A stretch of 42,152 nt of DNA. Origin: Streptomyces sp. Ru62. Lineage in GTDB: Bacteria > Actinomycetota > Actinomycetes > Streptomycetales > Streptomycetaceae. Within the stretch, counting starts at the first letter, position 1. Every line of letters starts with the position of its first letter. Of the stretch, positions 31,087 through 38,190 are shown in pieces. Below the pieces are notes generated by a model. That model searched no databases, was not told where the DNA came from, and was given only the letters and a program-made list of their open reading frames with translations. The position numbers were made by a program, and so were the translations under genes. Location of the stretch: contig NZ_PQSU01000053.1 of NCBI RefSeq assembly GCF_002920615.1, positions 1 through 42,152 on the forward strand, written 5' to 3'.

Positions 31087-31240
31087 GTGACCGTGGCGCG
31101 AGCCCCATGTGGCCTCGGCGCGGGTGACGTGGTCCTGCCGAGCCTGCCTGGCCTGACCAGGGTGACGTGGCGCCGCGAGCCTGCCTGGCCCTGACCAGGC
31201 TGACGTGGCCCTGACGAGCCTGTCCTGGCCCTGACCGGAG
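31087..31240. repeat. Four degenerate 37-40 bp tandem repeats between adnA and adnB
   Basis: Units start with GTGACG/CTGACG at 31124, 31162, 31200 and partly 31240, with a more degenerate unit at 31087. Two of them share GAGCCTGCCTGGCC near the middle and CTGACCAGG at the end. The array starts 2 bp after the adnA stop and fills most of the 251-bp gap. I see no ORF or terminator in it. Confidence 0.75.
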
Positions 31241-31322
31241 TGACGTACGGCACCACAGGCGCTGACCTGCGTTTCTTCCGGTCCGGCCGACCGATCCGGT
31301 CTCGATTGTCAGTCCCCGCCGC

Positions 31323-31328
31323 TAGCCT
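31323..31328 (+). promoter_or_regulatory. -10 box of adnB, probable leaderless mRNA
   Basis: TAGCCT ends 8 nt before the ATG at 31337 and no ribosome site is present. TTGTCA at 31306-31311 is too close (11 bp) for a standard -35. Confidence 0.4.
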
Positions 31329-31336
31329 CTTCCGAC

Positions 31337-34300
31337 ATGTCCGCCCGTATCACCGACCCCGAGCAGCTCAAGGAGCTCCTGGGCATCCCGTTCACCCCGG
31401 AGCAGACGGCCTGCATCACCGCGCCGCCCGCCCCGCAGGTGATCGTGGCCGGTGCCGGGTCGGGCAAGACCACCGTGATGGCGGCCCGCGTGGTCTGGCT
31501 GGTCGGCACCGGACAGGTCGCCCCCGAACAGGTCCTCGGCCTGACCTTCACCAACAAGGCCGCCGGCGAGCTGGCCGAACGCGTCCGCAAGGCCCTGATC
31601 AAGGCCGGCGTCACCGACCCCGACGTCATCGACCCCGACAACCCTCCGGGCGAGCCGGTCATCTCGACGTACCACTCCTTCGCCGGTCGCCTCCTCACCG
31701 ACCACGGCCTGCGGCTTGGCCTGGAGCCCAGCTCACGCCTCCTGGCCGACGCCACCCGCTACCAGCTCGCCGCGCGCGTGCTGCGCGAGGCCCCGGGCCC
31801 GTACCCGGCGCTGACCCGCTCCTTCGCCGACCTCGTCAGCGACCTGCTCGCGCTCGACTCCGAGCTCGCCGAACACCTCGTCGACCCCGAGGAACTGCGC
31901 GCCTGGGACACCGGCCTGCTGCGCACCCTGGAAGAGGCCAAGCTCACCAACGCCGACCTGCGCAAGGTCCCGGAGACCGCCGCGGCCCGCCGGGAACTCG
32001 CCGAGCTCGTCCAGCGGTACCGGGCCGCCAAGCGCGCGCGGGACCTGCTCGACTTCGGCGACCAGATCGCCCTGTCGGCCCGCCTCGCCGGCATCCCCGA
32101 GGTGGGCCGCCTGCTGCGCGAGGAGTTCCGCGTGGTGCTCCTGGACGAGTACCAGGACACCTCCGTGGCCCAGCGCGTCCTGCTCGCCGGCCTGTTCGGC
32201 GGTGGCACCGGTCACCCCGTGACCGCCGTCGGCGACCCCTGCCAGGCCATCTACGGCTGGCGCGGCGCCTCCGTCGCCAACCTGGACGACTTCCCCGACC
32301 ACTTCGCGCACGCCGACGGCAGCCCCGCCACCCGGCAGGCGCTCAGCGAGAACCGCCGCAGCGGCGGACGCCTGCTCGACCTCGCCAACGGCCTCGCCAC
32401 ACCCCTGCGTGCCATGCACGCGGGCGTGGAGGCCCTCCGCCCGGCCCCCGGCGCCGAGTACGACGGCACGGTCCGCTGCGCCCTGCTGCCCACCCACGCC
32501 GAGGAGATCGACTGGCTCGCGGACTCCCTCGCCCACCTCGTGCACACCGGCACCCCGCCCGGCGAGATCGCCGTACTGTGCCGGACCGCGACCGACTTCG
32601 CCGAGATCCAGGGCGCCCTCGTCGCCCGTGACATCCCCGTCGAGGTCGTCGGCCTCTCCGGCCTGCTCCACCTGCCCGAGATCGCCGACCTCGTCGCCGT
32701 CTGCGAGGTCCTCCAGGACCCCGGCGCCAACGCCGCCCTGGTGCGCCTGCTGACCGGACCGCGCTGGCGCATCGGCCCCCGCGACCTCGCCCTGCTGGGC
32801 CGCCGCGCCCGGCTGCTGGTCGCCCACGCGCGCGTGGACGGCACCGACGACCCGGACCGCCGGCTCGCCGAGGCCGTGGAGGGCGTCGACCCGTCCGAGG
32901 TGATCTCGCTCGCGGACGCCCTGGACACCTTCCTGGAGGCGCCCGTCGAGGAGGGCGACGACGACGGGCTGCCCTTCTCCCCGGACGCGCGCGTGCGCTT
33001 CGCCCGGCTCGCCGCCGAGCTGCGCGACCTGCGCCGCTCGCTGTCGGACCCGCTGATGGACGTCCTGCACCGCGTCCTCGCCGTCACCGGCCTGGAGGTG
33101 GAGCTGTCGGCGTCCCCGCACGCGCTCGCCGCCCGCCGCCGCGAGACCCTGTCCAACTTCCTGGACATCGCCGCCTCCTTCGCCGCGAGCGACAGCGAGG
33201 CCACCCTGCTGGCCTTCCTCGGCTTCCTGCGCACCGCCGCCCAGTACGAGAAGGGCCTCGACAACGCCCTGCCCGGCGGCGAGAACACCGTCAAGGTGCT
33301 CACCGCGCACAAGTCCAAGGGCCTGGAGTGGGACGTCGTGGCCGTCCCCGGCCTCGTGACCGGCACGTTCCCCAGCGCCCAGGGCCGCGAGAAGTGGACC
33401 GCGCAGGCCAAGGTGCTGCCGCACGCCCTGCGCGGGGACACCGACACCCTGCCCGACGTGGACTCCTGGGACTCGCGCGGCATGAAGGCCTTCCACGAGG
33501 CCATGAAGGAGCACCAGCACACCGAGGAGCTCCGCCTCGGCTACGTCACCTTCACCCGCCCCCGCTCACTCCTGCTCGGCTCCGGCCACTGGTGGGGGCC
33601 CAGCCAGAAGAAGCCGCGCGGCCCGTCGGACTTCCTCCAGGCCCTGTACGACCACTGCGCCGCTGGGTACGGCGAGATCGAGGTGTGGGCGGACCCGCCC
33701 GCCGAGGGCGAGGAGAACCCGGCCCTGCACGCGGCCACCGCCGACCAGGTGTGGCCGCTCCCGCTGGACGCCGCCGCCCTGGCCCGCCGCCGCGCCGCCG
33801 CGGAGACCGTCCTCGCCCACCTGGACGCCGTCGCCGCCGGGCCTGCCGACGGGCGCCGGCCGGCCCTGCACGACCCCGCCGGTGCCGAGGATCCGGACTG
33901 GCCCGCGCCACCGGAGGACGAGCCGTACGACGGCCACCCGTACGGTGACGACCGGTACGGTGACGACCCGTACGGCGTCCGACCGTACGACGAGGAGCCG
34001 TACGCGGACCTGCGCCAGGAAGAGGATCTTCCGCACGACGATCCGTTCGACGACGACCCCTTCGACCCCTTCCCCGGTGACGCCTTCGCCGGTGACGCCT
34101 CCGGCGGCGAGCCCTTCGACCAGGACGCCTGGAACACCGAACGGCCCACAGTCCCGCACCAGGCGCCCGCCCCGCAGCACGGTCCCCGCGCCGGCGCACC
34201 GCGCCTCGCCGCCGCCCTCACCCCGGAGGAGGCCCGCACCATCGCCTCCTGGGACCGCGACCTGGACGCGCTCACCGGAGAGCTGCTGCGCGCCCGGCAG

Positions 34301-34927
34301 ACCGTCACCGAGGTCCCCCTGCCCACCACGCTCACCGCCACCCAGCTGCTGCGGCTCGCCGAGGACCCGGACGGGCTCGCGCAGGAACTCGCGCGCCCCA
34401 TGCCGCGCCCCCCGCAACCGGCCGCACGCCGGGGCACCCGGTTCCACGCCTGGGTGGAAACCCGCTTCGAGGAGCTGACCCTGCCCCTGCTGGAACCGGA
34501 CGAGCTCCCCGGCGGCGACGCCGAGATCGCCGACGAACGCGACCTGGAAGCCCTGAAGGACGCCTTCGAACGCACCGAGTACGCCCGGCGCACCCCGTAC
34601 CGGGTCGAAGCCCCCTTCCAGCTCACCCTCGCCGGCCGCGTCGTCCGGGGCCGCATCGACGCCGTCTACCGGCACGGCGACGGCGACGAGGCGACGTACG
34701 AGATCGTCGACTGGAAGACCGGCCGCACCGGCACCGCCGACCCGCTCCAGCTCGCCGTGTACCGGCTGGCCTGGGCCGAGCAGCAGGGCATACCGCCCGA
34801 GTCGGTCACCGCCACGTTCCTGTACGTGCGCAGCGGCGAGGTCGTACGCCCCGAGGGCCTGCCGGACCGGGCCGCGCTGGAGCGGCTGCTCACAGGTGAG
34901 ACGGAGCGCACACCGAAGGCAAGCTGA
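31337..34927 (+). CDS. adnB: AdnB-type helicase-nuclease subunit
   Basis: A 1196-residue UvrD-like motor fused to a RecB-family nuclease, partner of AdnA. Walker A AGAGSGKT is at about 38-45, followed by LTFTNKAA. DEYQD is near residue 270, then GDPCQAIYGWRG and VLTAHKSKGLEW, with YVTFTRPRSLLL as motif VI. The C-terminal nuclease carries RGTRFHAWVE and IVDWKTG near 1124-1130, but lacks the four-Cys iron-sulfur pattern present in AdnA, as known for the mycobacterial pair. Between motor and nuclease lies a long acidic insert with Tyr-Gly-Asp-Asp and PYD repeats (about 33910-34130, residues ~858-930). The ATG at 31337 lies 8 nt after a TAGCCT -10. AdnAB cuts and unwinds double-strand ends. Confidence 0.9.
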   Translation: MSARITDPEQLKELLGIPFTPEQTACITAPPAPQVIVAGAGSGKTTVMAARVVWLVGTGQVAPEQVLGLTFTNKAAGELAERVRKALIKAGVTDPDVIDPDNPPGEPVISTYHSFAGRLLTDHGLRLGLEPSSRLLADATRYQLAARVLREAPGPYPALTRSFADLVSDLLALDSELAEHLVDPEELRAWDTGLLRTLEEAKLTNADLRKVPETAAARRELAELVQRYRAAKRARDLLDFGDQIALSARLAGIPEVGRLLREEFRVVLLDEYQDTSVAQRVLLAGLFGGGTGHPVTAVGDPCQAIYGWRGASVANLDDFPDHFAHADGSPATRQALSENRRSGGRLLDLANGLATPLRAMHAGVEALRPAPGAEYDGTVRCALLPTHAEEIDWLADSLAHLVHTGTPPGEIAVLCRTATDFAEIQGALVARDIPVEVVGLSGLLHLPEIADLVAVCEVLQDPGANAALVRLLTGPRWRIGPRDLALLGRRARLLVAHARVDGTDDPDRRLAEAVEGVDPSEVISLADALDTFLEAPVEEGDDDGLPFSPDARVRFARLAAELRDLRRSLSDPLMDVLHRVLAVTGLEVELSASPHALAARRRETLSNFLDIAASFAASDSEATLLAFLGFLRTAAQYEKGLDNALPGGENTVKVLTAHKSKGLEWDVVAVPGLVTGTFPSAQGREKWTAQAKVLPHALRGDTDTLPDVDSWDSRGMKAFHEAMKEHQHTEELRLGYVTFTRPRSLLLGSGHWWGPSQKKPRGPSDFLQALYDHCAAGYGEIEVWADPPAEGEENPALHAATADQVWPLPLDAAALARRRAAAETVLAHLDAVAAGPADGRRPALHDPAGAEDPDWPAPPEDEPYDGHPYGDDRYGDDPYGVRPYDEEPYADLRQEEDLPHDDPFDDDPFDPFPGDAFAGDASGGEPFDQDAWNTERPTVPHQAPAPQHGPRAGAPRLAAALTPEEARTIASWDRDLDALTGELLRARQTVTEVPLPTTLTATQLLRLAEDPDGLAQELARPMPRPPQPAARRGTRFHAWVETRFEELTLPLLEPDELPGGDAEIADERDLEALKDAFERTEYARRTPYRVEAPFQLTLAGRVVRGRIDAVYRHGDGDEATYEIVDWKTGRTGTADPLQLAVYRLAWAEQQGIPPESVTATFLYVRSGEVVRPEGLPDRAALERLLTGETERTPKAS

Positions 34928-34966
34928 GTGTGACGAACGCCCGCCGAGGATGCCGTCGCGGGCGGA

Positions 34967-34972
34967 TAGGCT
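34967..34972 (+). promoter_or_regulatory. -10 box of the M20 dipeptidase gene
   Basis: TAGGCT ends 7 nt before the ATG at 34980. GGGAG is only 1 nt from the ATG, so a leaderless mRNA is more likely than ribosome-site initiation. Confidence 0.4.
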
Positions 34973-34979
34973 CGGGAGC

Positions 34980-36383
34980 ATGAGCCAGACCCCGGACAGC
35001 GCCGTCCGCACGTACATCGAGCAGCACCGCGCCGCCTTCCTCGACGACCTCGCCGCATGGCTGCGCATCCCCTCCGTGTCGGCCCAGCCCGACCACGCTC
35101 CCGACGTACGGCACAGCGCGGAATGGCTCGCCGCCAAGCTGTCGGAGACCGGCTTCCCGACCGCCGAGGTCTGGCAGACCCCCGGGGCCCCCGCCGTCTT
35201 CGCCGAATGGCCGTCCGGCGACCCCGAGGCACCCACGGTCCTGGTCTACGGTCACCACGACGTGCAGCCCGCCGCCCGCGAGGACGGCTGGCACAGCGAC
35301 CCCTTCGAGCCGGTCGTCCACGGCAACCGCCTCTACGCGCGCGGGGCGGCCGACGACAAGGGCCAGGTGTTCTTCCACACACTCGGCGTCCGCGCCCACC
35401 TCGCCGCGACCGGCCGCACCGCACCGGCCGTCAACCTCAAGCTGCTGATCGAGGGCGAGGAGGAGTCCGGCTCCCCGCACTTCCGGGCCCTGGTGGAACA
35501 GCACGCGGGGCGCCTCGCCGCCGACGCCGTGATCGTCTCCGACACCGGCATGTGGTCCGAGGACACCCCGACCGTGTGCACCGGCATGCGCGGTCTCGCC
35601 GAGTGCGAGATCCGGCTGTACGGCCCGGACCAGGACATCCACTCCGGCTCCTTCGGCGGCGCCGTGCCCAACCCGGTCACCGCCGCCGCCCGCCTGGTCG
35701 CCGCCCTCCACGACGAGCACGCGCGCGTGGCGATCCCCGGCTTCTACGACGGCATCGTCGAGCTCACCGACCGCGAGCGCGAACTCCTCGCCGAACTGCC
35801 CTTCGACGAGGAGCGCTGGCTGCGCACCGCCAAGTCCGCCGCCCTCCACGGCGAGGCCGGCTACTCGACCCTGGAGCGCATCTGGGCCCGCCCGACCGCC
35901 GAGGTCAACGGCATGGGCGGCGGCTACCAGGGCCCCGGCAGCAAGACGATCATCCCCGCCACGGCCATGGTGAAGCTGTCCTTCCGGCTGGTCGCCGGCC
36001 AGGACCCCGACCACATCGAGAAGGCCGTCCGCGCCTGGGCCGCCGAGCAGGTGCCCCCCGGGATCCGGTACGAGATCGACTTCGGCTCGGCCACACGCCC
36101 GTGCCTGACCCCGCTCGACCACCCCGCGCTGCAGTCCGTGGCCCGCGCCATGGGCCGCGCCTTCCAGCAGCCGGTCCGCTTCACCCGGGAGGGCGGCTCC
36201 GGACCCGCCGCCGACCTCCAGGAAGTCCTCGGCGTCCCCGTGCTCTTCCTGGGCATCTCCGTCCCGTCCGACGGCTGGCACGCACCCAACGAGAAGGTCG
36301 AGCTGGACCTCCTCCTCAAAGGCGTAGAGACCAGCGCCTACCTGTGGGGTGACCTCGCCGGCAACTGGCGTACCGCACCCTGA
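34980..36383 (+). CDS. M20-family dipeptidase
   Basis: A 467-residue cytoplasmic zinc dipeptidase of the M20 family (PepV/carnosinase-like). The first metal-binding block is VLVYGHHDVQPA (His and Asp), the next GAADDKGQ gives the bridging Asp, EGEEESGS the catalytic Glu and a ligand, SDTG another Asp, and GWHAPNEKV the final His. The lid or dimer domain lies in the middle (about residues 190-340), with GSFGGAVPNP. It would hydrolyse dipeptides taken up or released by turnover, but the exact substrate is unknown. It starts 52 bp after adnB. The ATG at 34980 gives the normal family N-terminus (RTYIEQHRAAFLDDLAAWLRIPSVS). Confidence 0.9.
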   Translation: MSQTPDSAVRTYIEQHRAAFLDDLAAWLRIPSVSAQPDHAPDVRHSAEWLAAKLSETGFPTAEVWQTPGAPAVFAEWPSGDPEAPTVLVYGHHDVQPAAREDGWHSDPFEPVVHGNRLYARGAADDKGQVFFHTLGVRAHLAATGRTAPAVNLKLLIEGEEESGSPHFRALVEQHAGRLAADAVIVSDTGMWSEDTPTVCTGMRGLAECEIRLYGPDQDIHSGSFGGAVPNPVTAAARLVAALHDEHARVAIPGFYDGIVELTDRERELLAELPFDEERWLRTAKSAALHGEAGYSTLERIWARPTAEVNGMGGGYQGPGSKTIIPATAMVKLSFRLVAGQDPDHIEKAVRAWAAEQVPPGIRYEIDFGSATRPCLTPLDHPALQSVARAMGRAFQQPVRFTREGGSGPAADLQEVLGVPVLFLGISVPSDGWHAPNEKVELDLLLKGVETSAYLWGDLAGNWRTAP

Positions 36384-36555
36384 CCGGCCGGCGCCGTACG
36401 GCGGGACACCGCGCGCGGGGCACACTGGAGGGACCGCCCCGACCGCCCCGACCGTCCCGTCGCCCCGGCCGCGCCCGGCCCGGTGCCCTCCCGCCCTACG
36501 TCCCGCCGAACCGCCCGCCGAAAGAACCGCCGCACTGGGGGAGTTGGAAGCACCC

Positions 36556-37500
36556 GTGACCACCTGGACCGACCACACAGCCGACCGACCCATCTCACTG
36601 ACCGCCCCGAGCGGCATCGACCGCGCCGCCCACCACCGGCTCGACGAGGCCTGGCTCGCGGCGGCGTGGAGCCACCCCACGACCCGCTGCTTCGTGGTCT
36701 CCGGCGGCCAGGTGCTCATCGACGAGACCCCGGACGGCCGGACCGAACTCGTCATGACACCGTCCTTCGAGGCCCCGCTCACCGAGGCGCACCGCTACTT
36801 CCTCGGCATCGACGAGGACGGGGTCAGCTACTTCGCGCTCCAGAAGGACGCGCTGCCCGGCCGCATCGACCAGTCCGCGCGCCCGGCGGGGCTGCGGGAG
36901 GCCGGCCTGCTGCTGTCGCCGCGCGACGTCGGGCTCATGGTGCACGCGGTCGGCCTGGAGAACTGGCAGCGCACCCACCGCTTCTGCTCCCGCTGCGGCG
37001 AGCGCACGGTCATCGCGGCGGCCGGTCACATCCGCCGCTGCCCGGCCTGCGGCGCCGAGCACTACCCGCGCACCGACCCCGCCGTGATCATGGCGGTGAC
37101 CGACGAGGACGACCGCATCCTGCTCGGCCGCCAGGTCCACTGGCCCGAGGGCCGCTTCTCCACGCTCGCCGGGTTCGTGGAGCCCGGCGAGTCCATCGAG
37201 CAGGCGGTGCGCCGCGAGGTCTGCGAGGAGGTCGGCGTCACCGTCGGCCCGGTCGAGTACGTCGCCAGCCAGCCCTGGCCCTTCCCGTCCAGCCTGATGC
37301 TCGGCTTCATGGCCCGCGCCACCTCCACCGAGATCGACGTCGACGGGGACGAGATCCACGAGGCCCGCTGGTTCTCCCGCGAGGAACTGCACGCGGCTTT
37401 CGAGGCCGGCGAGGTGCTGCCGCCCTACGGCATCTCCATCGCGGCCCGCCTGATCGAGATGTGGTACGGCAAGCCCCTGCCGACCCGCAGCTTCGTCTGA
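36556..37500 (+). CDS. nudC: NudC-type NADH pyrophosphatase (Nudix hydrolase)
   Basis: A 314-residue Nudix enzyme that cleaves NAD(H) to NMN(H) and AMP and, in other bacteria, removes the NAD cap from RNA. A zinc ribbon has CSRC (about 144-147) and CPAC (about 162-165). The Nudix box GFVEPGESIEQAVRREVCEEVG follows at 205-226, and the NudC signature SQPWPFPSS at 238-246. The GTG at 36556 has GGAAG 5 nt upstream and removes a Pro-rich stretch of open frame. It lies downstream of the dipeptidase, separated by 172 bp without other features, and is convergent with mycoredoxin. The homologue in M. tuberculosis is Rv3199c. Confidence 0.95.
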   Translation: MTTWTDHTADRPISLTAPSGIDRAAHHRLDEAWLAAAWSHPTTRCFVVSGGQVLIDETPDGRTELVMTPSFEAPLTEAHRYFLGIDEDGVSYFALQKDALPGRIDQSARPAGLREAGLLLSPRDVGLMVHAVGLENWQRTHRFCSRCGERTVIAAAGHIRRCPACGAEHYPRTDPAVIMAVTDEDDRILLGRQVHWPEGRFSTLAGFVEPGESIEQAVRREVCEEVGVTVGPVEYVASQPWPFPSSLMLGFMARATSTEIDVDGDEIHEARWFSREELHAAFEAGEVLPPYGISIAARLIEMWYGKPLPTRSFV

Positions 37501-37506
37501 GACGGC

Positions 37507-37551
37507 GAACGGCGGCTCCCGAGCCGGTCAGGGACTCGGGAACCGCCGTTC
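37507..37551. terminator. Bidirectional terminator between nudC and mrx1
   Basis: GAACGGCGGCTCCCGAG (37507-37523) pairs with CTCGGGAACCGCCGTTC (37535-37551) with one C-A mismatch and an 11-nt loop. It lies between convergent genes. Confidence 0.75.
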
Positions 37552-37565
37552 GGCGCGGCTCGCGC

Positions 37566-37808
37566 TTACGCGGCGAGCTTCTGCTTGACCTGGGCCAGCG
37601 ACGGGTTCGTCAGCGTGGAGCCGTCCGCGAAGAGCACGGTCGGGACGGTCTGGTTCCCTCCGTTGGCCTTCTCCACGAAGGCCGCGGACTCGGGGTCCTG
37701 CTCGATGTTGACCTCGGTGTAGGCGATGCCCTCCCGGTCCAGCTGGCTCTTCAGCCGCCGGCAGTAACCGCACCAAGTCGTGCTGTACATCGTCACAGTG
37801 CCCTGCAT
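37566..37808 (-). CDS. mrx1: Mycoredoxin-1 (glutaredoxin-like)
   Basis: An 80-residue thioredoxin-fold protein with the active site WCGYC (TTWCGYCRR, near residues 12-15) and the cis-proline block NQTVPTVLF followed by the GGxxL-like ADGSTLTNPS. It matches actinobacterial mycoredoxin, which reduces mixed disulfides with mycothiol in the cytoplasm. The ATG at 37808 gives the normal start QGTVTMYSTTWCGYC; the open frame continues upstream through the tandem repeat region but that part is not conserved in kind. It is divergent from uvrD2 and convergent with nudC. The same trio (uvrD2, mrx1, nudC) is found in M. tuberculosis from memory. Confidence 0.93.
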   Translation of the reverse strand: MQGTVTMYSTTWCGYCRRLKSQLDREGIAYTEVNIEQDPESAAFVEKANGGNQTVPTVLFADGSTLTNPSLAQVKQKLAA

Positions 37809-37872
37809 GTCTCTCGCGCTCCTCAGGCAGCTCGGAAAAGGTCGTCCAGGGGATGAACGTAAGGGACCGGCC

Positions 37873-38085
37873 CGCCATTCCCGCGCGACCGGGCCGCCCT
37901 GCCCGGGCGAGGAGCCCTCGATCCCTGGGCGGCCGGCCCGCCGGTCCCGGGCAGCCGGACCCCGATTCCCGGGCCATCGACTCACAGTCCTGGCGACCAG
38001 GCCCCGATTCCCAGGCGACCGGCCCCGCCCGCCCCGGTCCCTCGGCGATCGGGTCCCGAACCCCAGGCCGCCGCCCCGCCGGTTC
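37873..38085. repeat. Degenerate ~42-bp tandem repeat
   Basis: Related units recur near 37876, 37917, 37960, 38002 and 38045, about 42 bp apart. Two share CCCCGATTCCC (37960-37970 and 38002-38012); the others are variants of CGATCCC or CGAACCCC flanked by CCGGCC-type sequence. Confidence 0.65.
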
Positions 38086-38142
38086 CGGCCTGCGCTCCCC
38101 GCTGTGACGCCTGCCGCATTAGTACGACTGCGAGCCCCAGCC

Positions 38143-38151
38143 TGTGGACAA
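38143..38151 (-). promoter_or_regulatory. DnaA-box-like site upstream of uvrD2
   Basis: TGTGGACAA on the plus strand is the exact reverse complement of TTGTCCACA, the Streptomyces DnaA box. It lies 40 bp before the uvrD2 start. A single box may be chance. Confidence 0.4.
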
Positions 38152-38190
38152 CCGGCACAGCCGTCCCGGGCGACCTGGCAGCATGGCGGT

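Larger units (their letters stand above)
37809..38190. other. 382-bp divergent region between mrx1 and uvrD2
   Basis: It holds the mrx1 and uvrD2 promoters, a degenerate tandem repeat (listed separately) and a DnaA-box-like site next to a CAGCAT -10 (38179-38184) that lies 6 nt before the uvrD2 GTG. Long reading frames cross it on both strands because of its base composition, but they read as repeated Pro/Arg/Gly units and are not called. Confidence 0.6.
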
